A stretch of 16,595 nucleotides of DNA from CAWVWF01 sp963933885 (GCA_963933885.1 CAWVWF010000063.1:1-16595), one strand, 5' to 3'. Counted from the stretch's first letter, positions 7,440-14,208 are shown. Program-made: numbers and translations. The notes: generated by a model from the sequence alone, not told the origin.

Positions 7440-8090
7440 ATGAGATTACTTTCTATTCTTTCTTGCTCTATCTTATTATTCTCTTGTTGCGATAAGTCTT
7501 GTTCTTCTTCAGAGAAGAATGATTCTGAAATAAGGCAAGAAGTAGTAGATACTGTAAAATTCGATTATGGAAAATTACCATTCAAAAATGAGAATGGTAA
7601 TCTTACAGCAGTAATTGAAATTCCAGCTGGAACAAATGGTAAGTTCGAATACAATTACAAATTGAAAGAATTTACTCAAGAAATAAGAGACGGTAAACCT
7701 AGAGTTGTTAAATTTCTCCCTTATGTTGGAAATTATGGTTTCATTCCAGGGACTTATATGGATCCTTCAATTGGAGGTGATGGTGACGCTCTAGACATCC
7801 TAATCATAGGTGAATCAATTAAGCAAGGTGAGATAATTGAAATCATACCTATTGCTACTTTAAAACTTTTAGATGGTGGAGAAGAAGATCATAAAGTTAT
7901 TGGTGTTCCAGTTGACAGTAAATTAAATGTTGCAAACGTCACTGATTACGAATCTCTAAGTGAGCCGATAAAAGAAATCATTAAAACTTGGTTTACGAGT
8001 TACAAAGGACGTGGTGAAATGAAATTCCAAGGTTGGATCGGAACAGGCTCAACAAATGCGGAAATTAAAAAATGGATAAAAAACAATTAA
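7440..8090 (+). CDS. Inorganic pyrophosphatase (family I), predicted lipoprotein
   Basis: Hydrolyses pyrophosphate to phosphate. Family I features: EIPAGTNGKFEYN (Glu60, Lys68, Glu70), NYGFIPGTYMDP (98-109), the Asp cluster DGDALDIL (Asp114, Asp116, Asp119), LLDGGEEDHKVIGVP (Asp145, Asp150, Lys152) and WFTSYKGRG (Tyr188, Lys189). All metal- and phosphate-binding residues I can place are present. The signature normally has Pro or Glu where Ala117 stands. Unlike the usual cytosolic enzyme of about 175 residues, this one begins with a hydrophobic stretch and a lipobox, LLFSC, with Cys16 as likely lipidation site, then a Cys/Ser/acid-rich linker to about residue 40. It should therefore be exported and membrane-anchored. 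It ends the four-gene phosphate unit. Enzyme family is sure; export is likely. Confidence 0.92.
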   Translation: MRLLSILSCSILLFSCCDKSCSSSEKNDSEIRQEVVDTVKFDYGKLPFKNENGNLTAVIEIPAGTNGKFEYNYKLKEFTQEIRDGKPRVVKFLPYVGNYGFIPGTYMDPSIGGDGDALDILIIGESIKQGEIIEIIPIATLKLLDGGEEDHKVIGVPVDSKLNVANVTDYESLSEPIKEIIKTWFTSYKGRGEMKFQGWIGTGSTNAEIKKWIKNN

Positions 8091-8156
8091 TACCTTTCAG
8101 CCTACGAACCCGAACGTAAACAACTAACAATCAATCGTATACTTGCGACACTAGGG

Positions 8157-8185
8157 CATCGTAATTAAATATTAATTTCACGATG
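8157..8185. terminator. Long AT-rich hairpin downstream of pyrophosphatase
   Basis: CATCGT (8157-8162) plus AATTAA (8163-8168) pair with TTAATT (8172-8177) and ACGATG (8180-8185), giving a 12-bp stem with an ATA loop and a two-base bulge (TC). It lies 66 bases after the pyrophosphatase stop in a convergent gap and is nearly symmetric, so it could end transcription from either side, although no strong T-tract follows. Confidence 0.4.
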
Positions 8186-8251
8186 TTTCATCAAGCAACC
8201 CCGAAAAACCTTCAGTTCTTTCTTTAAATCAAAAGTGGTTTTAGAGGCCTT

Positions 8252-8281
8252 AAAAGAACTATATTTTTCAGGAGTTCTTTT
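8252..8281. terminator. Perfect 9-bp inverted repeat, likely bidirectional terminator
   Basis: AAAAGAACT (8252-8260) and AGTTCTTTT (8273-8281) pair perfectly over 9 bp around a 12-base loop. The stem ends in A4/T4, giving a U-tract at its 3' side on both strands. Position between convergent operons supports a bidirectional terminator. An upstream AGTTCTTT (8214-8221) could compete for the same arm. Confidence 0.5.
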
Positions 8282-8326
8282 CAAAGCACAAAATTCACGC
8301 ACAACAAATTAGGGTCGCATCATTAA

Positions 8327-8348
8327 AAAAAACGTGTCATTAAATGAC
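8327..8348 (-). terminator. Candidate terminator directly after the pseudouridine synthase stop
   Basis: Read on the minus strand, the TAG of the pseudouridine synthase is followed at once by GTCATTTAATGAC (8348-8336), a 5-bp stem with a TTA loop, then ACG and an uninterrupted run of eight T's. The layout is that of an intrinsic terminator, though the stem is short. Confidence 0.45.
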
Positions 8349-9371
8349 CTAATCTTGCACTTTTTTAAATCTTTCTATAATAGCTTTAAATCCTTCAGGA
8401 AGTTCCGATTCATAACTAACTACTTCTCCCTTTTTAGATGGATGATCTAATGTTAATGATCTTGCATGCAAAGCTTGACCTGGTATTAGATCAAAACAAT
8501 TCTGAACAAACCTTCTGTAATTAGCAGTTGGCTTTCCTTTTAAAACAGAAGCCCCTCCATATTCAGGATCATTAAATAAAGGATGTCCAATAGACTTCAT
8601 ATGAACTCTAATTTGATGTGTACGTCCTGTTTCTAATTTACATTCTACAAGAGTAACATAACCATAACTTTGAATAACTTTATATCGTGTAATTGCATGT
8701 TTTCCAATCTCTCCTTCAAAAGGAAAAACATCCATTACTTTTCTGTTCTTTAAACTTCTTCCAAGATTGGTTTTAATGATACCATCTTCTTTAACATCTC
8801 CCCATACTAAAGCCAAATACCTTCTATCGGGAGTTCTATCAAAAAACTGCTTCGCTAAATGAGTCATAGAAGCTTCTGTTTTAGCAATTACTAAAATTCC
8901 AGAAGTATTCTTATCAATTCGATGAACTAAACCTGGTCTGTTACCAAGCTCACTTTGATTAGGAAGGTTTTTGAAATGATAAACTAAGGCATTAACCAAA
9001 GTTCCTGAATAATTACCATACCCAGGATGAACAACTAAACCTGCAGGTTTATTCACTAAAATCAAATCATCATCTTCATATAAGATTTCGATTGGAATAT
9101 CTTGAGGAATTAACTCAATCTCTCTCGGAGGGTGTTCTAGTACAATCTGAACAACATCTCCTGGCTTTACTTTATAGTTTGACTTTACAGCAGTACTATT
9201 AACATGAATGTTTCCGGCAGTAGCTGCTTCTTGAAGTTTATTCCTTGAAGTATTCTCAACTTTATCCATTAAGAACTTATCAACCCTTAACTGAGCTTGC
9301 CCTGGATCAACAATCACTTTATAATGTTCGAATAATTCGTTATTCTCTGTATTCTCTATATTTTCTTCCAT
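8349..9371 (-). CDS. rluD: RluA-family 23S rRNA pseudouridine synthase (RluD-like)
   Basis: Converts specific uridines in 23S rRNA to pseudouridine. The 340-residue protein has an N-terminal S4 RNA-binding domain (about 27-75, RVDKFLMDKVENTSRNKLQE then VKPGDVV), the family strand ILYEDDDLILVNKPAGLVVH (96-115), the catalytic motif HRIDKNTSG (150-158, Asp153), and LETGRTHQIRVHMKSIGHP (246-264), all typical of RluC/RluD-like enzymes. I start it at the ATG at 9371, which overlaps the upstream PASTA gene's TGA as TGATG; a GTG one codon earlier is possible but less likely. The exact target uridines cannot be read from sequence, so the rluD symbol means nearest known relative. Confidence 0.9.
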   Translation of the reverse strand: MEENIENTENNELFEHYKVIVDPGQAQLRVDKFLMDKVENTSRNKLQEAATAGNIHVNSTAVKSNYKVKPGDVVQIVLEHPPREIELIPQDIPIEILYEDDDLILVNKPAGLVVHPGYGNYSGTLVNALVYHFKNLPNQSELGNRPGLVHRIDKNTSGILVIAKTEASMTHLAKQFFDRTPDRRYLALVWGDVKEDGIIKTNLGRSLKNRKVMDVFPFEGEIGKHAITRYKVIQSYGYVTLVECKLETGRTHQIRVHMKSIGHPLFNDPEYGGASVLKGKPTANYRRFVQNCFDLIPGQALHARSLTLDHPSKKGEVVSYESELPEGFKAIIERFKKVQD

Positions 9372-10180
9372 CACTTACAATCCATTGAAACTTTTCGTGT
9401 AGAATCACACGAATAAAATAATGATACCTCTCTTCCTACTTTAATATCGCTTCCACATTCAGGGTGTTGTCTATGAACAATTGCCAAATTTGAATCAAGT
9501 CCGTTAATGCATGCATTATCACTAAGCTCTGTTACTGTTACGTTCAATAAATCTGCTTTTAAGATTCTGACAGCTTCTCTCAAAGTTTTTCCTTTCACAT
9601 TGGTCATTCTAATTTCAACCCCATTAGTTTTACTTACTTTTGTTGATATCACAGCACCAGCCTTAACTAAATCACCTTCTTTTAATTCTTTTCCATTCTC
9701 ATCAACAAATCCTAGAAACATTCCATCGTATTGACCTGAGACAAATATATGCTCTCCATGAACTAAGTCATTTGTTAGTAAATAGTCTACAGCTTCTCTT
9801 GCATGAGAAGTCCCTCCTATCATTCCTACCATTGAAAGCTTAACCATTTTATCAGATCTTGCATTAATCGTAACATAAATTTTACGGCCTTCTTTTACAG
9901 AATCACCAGGTGCTGGTTTTTGATCTAATACAATTCCTTTAGGTAATTTTCTCTCCCAAATAGAATCCATTACTTCATACCTAAATCCTCCTTCTTCAAG
10001 TGCTGACCCAACATTACTAATATTCATTTTCATTACTGAAGGAACAGCCACCTTTTCACCATGTTTCGTTAATCCATCTAAATAACTGTTTAAGAAGATA
10101 TATAATACAATAAGGATAGCTCCTGCAATTAAAAGATTTAAGAAGAATACTTTACTGACTAAAAATTTGAAAAATTTCAT
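9371..10180 (-). CDS. Single-pass membrane protein with three PASTA domains
   Basis: A 269-residue protein with a short cytoplasmic N-terminus, one membrane helix (about 11-31) and an outside part made of three PASTA units: about 41-108 (VAVPSVMKMNISNVGSALEE, ending EGRKIYVTIN), 113-183 (ending KAGAVISTKVSK) and 186-258 (MTNVKGKTLREAVRIL, ending VGREVSLFYSC). PASTA domains bind peptidoglycan fragments in some proteins; here they are not attached to a kinase or penicillin-binding protein. Four cysteines near the C-terminus (in DNACING, PECG, SCDS and MDCK) could form disulfides. It is 19 bases after the WecE-type gene and overlaps the pseudouridine synthase by one base. From memory, PASTA, RluA-family and Ddl genes are often neighbours in Bacteroidota, suggesting a wall-related role. 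Confidence 0.85.
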   Translation of the reverse strand: MKFFKFLVSKVFFLNLLIAGAILIVLYIFLNSYLDGLTKHGEKVAVPSVMKMNISNVGSALEEGGFRYEVMDSIWERKLPKGIVLDQKPAPGDSVKEGRKIYVTINARSDKMVKLSMVGMIGGTSHAREAVDYLLTNDLVHGEHIFVSGQYDGMFLGFVDENGKELKEGDLVKAGAVISTKVSKTNGVEIRMTNVKGKTLREAVRILKADLLNVTVTELSDNACINGLDSNLAIVHRQHPECGSDIKVGREVSLFYSCDSTRKVSMDCK

Positions 10181-10199
10181 GTGGTAAAATTAAGAATAT

Positions 10200-11342
10200 C
10201 TAGTTAGAATAAAAAGTTAAAATACAGTCTGAAATATAACCTGCCTCTTCTTCCGATAAATCACAATAAAGAGGTAATCTCACTAATCTTTCTGAAAAAA
10301 CATCTGAATTAACTAACTCACTGCCAGTGTATTCGCTTTCAAAATAAGGGCTTTGATGTAAACTTTGATAATGAAAAACAGCTTGAATATTTTTCTCTTT
10401 CAAAAAAGAAATTAAATTATCTCTTTCAACTCCACTTGAACAAACCATATAAAATATGTGATAATTATTTGTTGAATAAGTGAACAGAGGAGGTATGACT
10501 ACTAGTTTATTTTGAGATAATTTGAGATAATATAAATCCCAAAGCGTTTTTCTTTTCTGATCAACTGAATCAATTTTATTTAATTGAGCAAATAAATATG
10601 CTGCATTAATTTCAGAAAGTAAAAAAGAAGAGCCTACTCCTACCCAATCATATTTATCTACTTTGCCTTCTTGAAAAAGTGTTTTATTAGTTCCATTATT
10701 CCTAATCACTTTAGCTTTTTCTAAAAAGGACTTATCGTTAATCACAATCAACCCACCTTCACCGCAAGTAATATTTTTAGTGTGATGAAATGAAAACGCC
10801 GAAAAATGACCAAATGTCCCAACCGATTTTCTTTTCCCACTTTTTAAAATCACAAATGAATTAAGAGCTTGAGCAGCATCTTCAATTACAAGGAGATTAT
10901 GTTTTTCAGCAATCGCCATTATTCGCTCCATATCGCAAGCAAACCCGCCATAATGAACAGGAACAATAACTTTTGTTTTAGGGGTAATTAATCCTTCAAT
11001 TTTATCCTCGAAAATACTTGGGTGATTTGATTTACTGTCACAAAAAACAACTTTAGCACCTCTTAAAATAAATGCATTGGCAGTTGAAGAAAAAGTATAA
11101 GACGGTATAATAACTTCATCACCTTCTTTAATTCCAGCAAGAAGAGCTGCCATTTCCAAAGCAGAAGTACAACTAGTTGTGAGGAAGCAATTGTGAAAAC
11201 CAAACTTAGATGATAATAAATGGTAACACAAGTTTAAAAATTGATCACCCGCAACACCTTCTCCTTCATCAATAAGAAGACTTAAATTCTTGGTTTCATC
11301 ACCAGAAACAAAAGGTTTATTAAAAGGGATTAGTTTATTCAA
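10200..11342 (-). CDS. wecE: DegT/DnrJ/EryC1 aminotransferase, WecE type (dTDP-4-amino-4,6-dideoxygalactose transaminase)
   Basis: PLP enzyme that makes dTDP-4-amino-4,6-dideoxy-D-galactose from the 4-keto sugar, for surface glycans. The 380 residues follow the remembered E. coli WecE closely: IPFNKPFVSGDE at the start, TTSCTSALEMAALLAGI (55-71), PSYTFSSTANAFILRGAKVV (80-99), VIVPVHYGGFACDMERIMAI (125-144), EDAAQ (154-158), the Schiff-base lysine Lys189 in SFHHTKN, CGEGG, and a C-terminal FLKEKNIQAVFHYQSLHQSP. No ATG fits: an in-frame TAA lies two codons before the TTG at 11342, and the next Met is far inside, so TTG is the start. The gene leads a minus-strand run with the PASTA and pseudouridine synthase genes and diverges from ddl. 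Other dTDP-sugar genes are not in the window. Confidence 0.85.
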   Translation of the reverse strand: MNKLIPFNKPFVSGDETKNLSLLIDEGEGVAGDQFLNLCYHLLSSKFGFHNCFLTTSCTSALEMAALLAGIKEGDEVIIPSYTFSSTANAFILRGAKVVFCDSKSNHPSIFEDKIEGLITPKTKVIVPVHYGGFACDMERIMAIAEKHNLLVIEDAAQALNSFVILKSGKRKSVGTFGHFSAFSFHHTKNITCGEGGLIVINDKSFLEKAKVIRNNGTNKTLFQEGKVDKYDWVGVGSSFLLSEINAAYLFAQLNKIDSVDQKRKTLWDLYYLKLSQNKLVVIPPLFTYSTNNYHIFYMVCSSGVERDNLISFLKEKNIQAVFHYQSLHQSPYFESEYTGSELVNSDVFSERLVRLPLYCDLSEEEAGYISDCILTFYSN

Positions 11343-11356
11343 AAATTACTTTTCAC

Positions 11357-11364
11357 CAAAAATA
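11357..11364 (-). promoter_or_regulatory. Candidate -7 box for the wecE-PASTA-rluD run
   Basis: On the minus strand TATTTTTG matches TAnnTTTG exactly and ends 14 bases before the wecE TTG start, inside the 82-base gap to ddl. No convincing -33 TTG is seen at the usual spacing, so support is weak. Confidence 0.3.
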
Positions 11365-11424
11365 GTCGAATAATTCACTACTTTCATTAAAGTTCATATT
11401 AAATTTAAATATTACCTTTAATTT

Positions 11425-12381
11425 ATGAAAAAAATAGCCCTAATTTATGGTGGTTTCTCAGGAGAAGCCGAAGTATCTCAGAAAAGTGCTAACGAAATTT
11501 TAAAAGTATTAAACACATCCACCCAACAGGCTTTTTTAATACGAATTACAGGAAAAGAATGGTTTGCTGAAATCGATAATCAAGACATTACAATTGATAA
11601 AAACGATTTTTCTTTCTCTCTAAAAAATGAAAAAATAATTTTCGATTCTGTATTCAATATAATTCACGGAACTCCAGGAGAAGATGGTAAACTCGCTGGA
11701 TATTTTGATTTACTAGGTATTCAACATAATTCTTCAGGAGTATTAGAAAGTGCCCTTACTTTTAATAAAAACTGGTGTAATCGTTTTCTCTCAACTTTTA
11801 ATATCGTAGTCCCTCAATCTGTTATTTTTTATAAATCAGAAAATAATTCTGAATTATTTAAAAATGTAAAATTCCCATGTTTTGTAAAACCCAATAATGG
11901 AGGATCAAGCATAGGAATAAGAAAAGCGAGTGATCCAAAAGAACTTGAAGCTGCATTAAAAACTGCTTTCCAATACGACAGCGAAGTTATAGTTGAAGAA
12001 TTTATCGAAGGAAGAGAGTTTTCATGCGGAATTTTAAAAAATAACGATGGCGTAAAATTGATGCCAGTTACAGAAATAATTGTTAACGCTGAATTTTTCG
12101 ATTACGAACAAAAGTATAGTACTGATGGTGCTACAGAGATCACTCCAGCAAAACTAACTTCAAAAGAAAGTGAAGATTGTCAATCTATTGTAAAAAAAGT
12201 ATTCAATCTATTACGTCTCAATAAAGTAGCTCGAATTGACTTCATATTAAAAGATGGAACTTTTTACTTAATTGAAGTAAATACAATTCCAGGAATGAGT
12301 CCGAAAAGTATTTTACCTCAGCAAGCCGCTCACAAGGGAATTTCTTTTAGTTCACTCGTTAATGATTATTTATTGAACTAA
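11425..12381 (+). CDS. ddl: D-alanine--D-alanine ligase
   Basis: ATP-grasp enzyme that joins two D-alanines for the peptidoglycan stem peptide. All family motifs are present in the 318 residues: YGGFSGEAEVS (Glu16), HGTPGEDGKLAGYFDLLGI (81-99), FVKPNNGGSSIGI (153-165), VEEFIEGREFSCGI (190-203), the omega-loop QKY (Lys230, Tyr231), whose Tyr marks D-Ala-D-Ala rather than D-lactate specificity, ARIDF (Arg270, Asp272), and EVNTIPGMSPKSILPQQA (284-301) with the metal-binding Glu284 and Asn286. It is divergent from wecE, with a near-match -7 box TACCTTTA at 11413-11420 very close to the ATG. Its TAA directly abuts the stop codon of the opposing gene, with no bases between. Confidence 0.96.
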   Translation: MKKIALIYGGFSGEAEVSQKSANEILKVLNTSTQQAFLIRITGKEWFAEIDNQDITIDKNDFSFSLKNEKIIFDSVFNIIHGTPGEDGKLAGYFDLLGIQHNSSGVLESALTFNKNWCNRFLSTFNIVVPQSVIFYKSENNSELFKNVKFPCFVKPNNGGSSIGIRKASDPKELEAALKTAFQYDSEVIVEEFIEGREFSCGILKNNDGVKLMPVTEIIVNAEFFDYEQKYSTDGATEITPAKLTSKESEDCQSIVKKVFNLLRLNKVARIDFILKDGTFYLIEVNTIPGMSPKSILPQQAAHKGISFSSLVNDYLLN

Positions 12382-13257
12382 TTACCAATAACAACTATTA
12401 TCTAATTTATTACTCACTTCCTTAGAAGGTGTTTCGTTTTTGGAAGGAAAAACCCAATACTCATTGTACAGTTTGAATATCTCAGGATTTCCCTCCTTGG
12501 TCCATCTAGCTCCTTTGATTCCAAAAAATAATTGTAAAGCTCCTCCAACATAAATCCCTCCTTTACCCAATTCCTCTTTAATATAACTGATTAAAGGATG
12601 CCCAAAAGTACTACAAGCTAATAAGGCAATATCAAAATCGATTTTCGAAATATCCTTTTTCATATCTGCGAGTTCATCAGTCCAAGACTTATATTCATCC
12701 AAGTTATTTAAAAACTTAGACTCATAAGTTATGAGTTCAAACTCCGGAAGAATTTCTAAATTAGGCCAAACTTTTTTTCTATTCTTATATTGTGATTCAA
12801 TGGAATCTGTAAATGGATGGATTACTAAAACCTTTTTTCCTTTCAAGTGCCTACTCCAAGGTTTTTTAAAATAATAAGGTTCTAGAGAACGATGTGGAAT
12901 TTTTATAGAATTAGGTGAGTATGTATTTAAAATCTTAAAAGGCACTTCAAACGGCATCCCTTTCCAAAAGATGTTTAAATCTGCATCCGTAATCCCCTGT
13001 ATATATTCTCTAAGAAAATCTTCATAAGAATCGTCCCAAACACCCGCCGTATTTAATCTCTCAAGCTGGGGATCCCTATTTTGTAAATGATTAAAAATAA
13101 CATGTTCTTCTCCTATACCAATTCTAGCCACAGCAAAAGGCTTATTACTCTTAATTAAGTTCCCTATTAACCTATTTCCCTTTTCATCATTAAATACAAA
13201 ATCCTTTTGTCTTAGTTTAAAAATGTAGCCTCTTAACTGATTTATATATTTTTTCAT
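12382..13257 (-). CDS. Conserved protein of unknown function from polysaccharide loci, possibly GT-D-like
   Basis: A 291-residue soluble protein with no signal peptide. I recognise the pattern from proteins seen in surface-polysaccharide clusters but know no proven function. Conserved-looking blocks: FAVARIGIGEEHVIF (41-55), which resembles the R-x-G-x-G-E element of GT-D-fold glycosyltransferases; LEPYYFKKPWSRHLKGKKVL (125-144) leading into VIHPF; ESQYKNRKKVW (154-164); ILPEFELITY (169-178); and a glycine-rich C-terminal block at 208-252 with FDIALLACSTFGHP, GGIYVGGALQLFFGIKG and ARW. The strand-loop-Gly patterns suggest a nucleotide-sugar or cofactor fold. It follows the PglD-like gene with a 79-base gap and has a (TAA)7 repeat just before its start. 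A glycosyltransferase role is a guess. Confidence 0.6.
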   Translation of the reverse strand: MKKYINQLRGYIFKLRQKDFVFNDEKGNRLIGNLIKSNKPFAVARIGIGEEHVIFNHLQNRDPQLERLNTAGVWDDSYEDFLREYIQGITDADLNIFWKGMPFEVPFKILNTYSPNSIKIPHRSLEPYYFKKPWSRHLKGKKVLVIHPFTDSIESQYKNRKKVWPNLEILPEFELITYESKFLNNLDEYKSWTDELADMKKDISKIDFDIALLACSTFGHPLISYIKEELGKGGIYVGGALQLFFGIKGARWTKEGNPEIFKLYNEYWVFPSKNETPSKEVSNKLDNSCYW

Positions 13258-13266
13258 GGAATGTTA

Positions 13267-13287
13267 TAATAATAATAATAATAATAA
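13267..13287. repeat. (TAA)7 trinucleotide microsatellite in 5' leader
   Basis: Seven perfect TAA units (TTA on the coding strand) begin 9 bases upstream of the ATG of the unknown minus-strand gene. On the other side, one base away, is a candidate -7 box. A unit change would not shift any reading frame but would change leader length and spacing. Confidence 0.9.
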
Positions 13288-13288
13288 G

Positions 13289-13296
13289 CAAAACTA
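13289..13296 (-). promoter_or_regulatory. Candidate -7 box before the (TAA)7 repeat
   Basis: Minus-strand TAGTTTTG fits TAnnTTTG exactly. Transcription would begin inside the adjacent trinucleotide repeat, giving a leader of about 25 bases. No good -33 TTG at normal spacing was found. Confidence 0.35.
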
Positions 13297-13313
13297 CATT
13301 ATCTAATTGAAGA

Positions 13314-13328
13314 ATTTCTTTTAGAAAT
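13314..13328 (-). terminator. Small hairpin after the acetyltransferase gene
   Basis: ATTTCT (13314-13319) and AGAAAT (13323-13328) form a 6-bp stem with a three-base loop, 8 bases past the acetyltransferase stop. It lacks a T-run on the minus strand (TCTTC follows), so it would be a leaky terminator or a processing site at most. Confidence 0.25.
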
Positions 13329-13336
13329 CATCAAAC

Positions 13337-14008
13337 TTATCTCATATAAGTATCTCCAATATTTCGAGACCTTATTTCTTTTGCAGGAGAACCATATAAA
13401 ACTAAATTATCTTCACAGCTTTTTAGAAGTAATGCTCCAGCACCAATCACACAGTGGGTACCAACTGAAACACCTTGCAAAACTGTAGCACTAATTGAAA
13501 TTGCAGAATAACTACCTATAGAAACATTACCACCCGTTGTAACATTTGGAGCTAAACTTGAAAAGTCTCCCATTTCACAATCATGATCTATACTTGCTTT
13601 TGTATTTATAATTGTAAAATCACCTATTAAAGAACTGCTATTAATTATAGCTCCAGCCATAATAGCAATACCTTTTCCTAAAATAACATTTTTTCCAATT
13701 TGAGCAGAAGGATGAACCACTGTTGCAAAAGTAACATTCGGAATCATCGATTCGAACTTATCAACTACAATTTTTCTTATCCAGTTATCTCCAATTGCAA
13801 CAAATAATTTAGCATCTGGATTTATCTTAAGTAACTCTGGCACATCTAAGTCTCCTCTTAATACTTTATATCCTAAAGTTTCTCCTCCAATCTCTCTAAA
13901 ATCATCAATCAAACCAATTATGTCATATTTCCCTTCTTTCTCAAAAAGATCAATTACCACTTTTGAATGCCCTGAAGAACCAATTATTATAACCTTGTCT
14001 TTATCCAT
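13337..14008 (-). CDS. PglD/NeuD-family sugar O- or N-acetyltransferase
   Basis: A 223-residue acetyl-CoA-dependent enzyme with two domains: an N-terminal Rossmann-like part (IIIGSSGHSKVVIDLFEKEG, 7-26; FVAIGDNWIRK, 69-79) that binds the nucleotide sugar, and a left-handed beta-helix (about 95-205) made of hexapeptide turns such as VHPSAQIGKNVILGKG. The catalytic base is probably His142 in ASIDHDCEMGDF, matching the PglD active-site His. PAKEIRSRN at the end is typical. PglD acetylates UDP-4-amino-4,6-dideoxy sugars; NeuD acts on sialic acid. With a VioA-like aminotransferase divergently encoded 200 bases away, N-acetylation of a 4-amino-4,6-dideoxyhexose (as by VioB) is the most attractive role. 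Family is firm; substrate is inferred. Confidence 0.85.
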   Translation of the reverse strand: MDKDKVIIIGSSGHSKVVIDLFEKEGKYDIIGLIDDFREIGGETLGYKVLRGDLDVPELLKINPDAKLFVAIGDNWIRKIVVDKFESMIPNVTFATVVHPSAQIGKNVILGKGIAIMAGAIINSSSLIGDFTIINTKASIDHDCEMGDFSSLAPNVTTGGNVSIGSYSAISISATVLQGVSVGTHCVIGAGALLLKSCEDNLVLYGSPAKEIRSRNIGDTYMR

Positions 14009-14046
14009 TTCTATAAAAAATATCTTTTAGAAAAAAATTATCATAT

Positions 14047-14054
14047 CAAATATA
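14047..14054 (-). promoter_or_regulatory. Candidate -7 box for the acetyltransferase gene
   Basis: Minus-strand TATATTTG fits TAnnTTTG exactly, 38 bases before the ATG at 14008, a natural leader length. A clear -33 TTG is not seen at 17-21 bases upstream. Confidence 0.35.
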
Positions 14055-14079
14055 ATAACGAATAAACACCTTTCCTTTT

Positions 14080-14123
14080 ATATCTAGAAATAAAAGTATA
14101 AAAAAGTCATCATTACTAGATAT
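14080..14123. repeat. 8-bp inverted repeat in a divergent promoter region
   Basis: ATATCTAG (14080-14087) and CTAGATAT (14116-14123) are perfect reverse complements 28 bases apart, centred in the 200-base gap between the acetyltransferase and the VioA-like gene. The second arm runs into seven T's. Spacing of arm centres is about 36 bases, suiting a looped or two-site protein target better than a terminator. Nothing else firm is seen in this gap apart from the -7 box. Confidence 0.5.
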
Positions 14124-14208
14124 TTTTTTCTTTTCAAGAAAATAATCGTAATAAAATAGTGATATTTAATGTACAATACACATTGACCCTAAAAAAATAG
14201 AATTAAGA

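Noticed and set aside
9372..9374. GTG at 9374 as start of the pseudouridine synthase
   Set aside because: The adjacent ATG at 9371 gives the common TGATG overlap with the PASTA stop and loses only one residue.
9507..9734. Plus-strand reading frame of 75 codons inside the PASTA gene
   Set aside because: Antisense to PASTA units 2 and 3; no family signs of its own.
13267..13287. TAA repeat as a CRISPR or larger tandem array
   Set aside because: Units are three bases with no spacers; it is a microsatellite.
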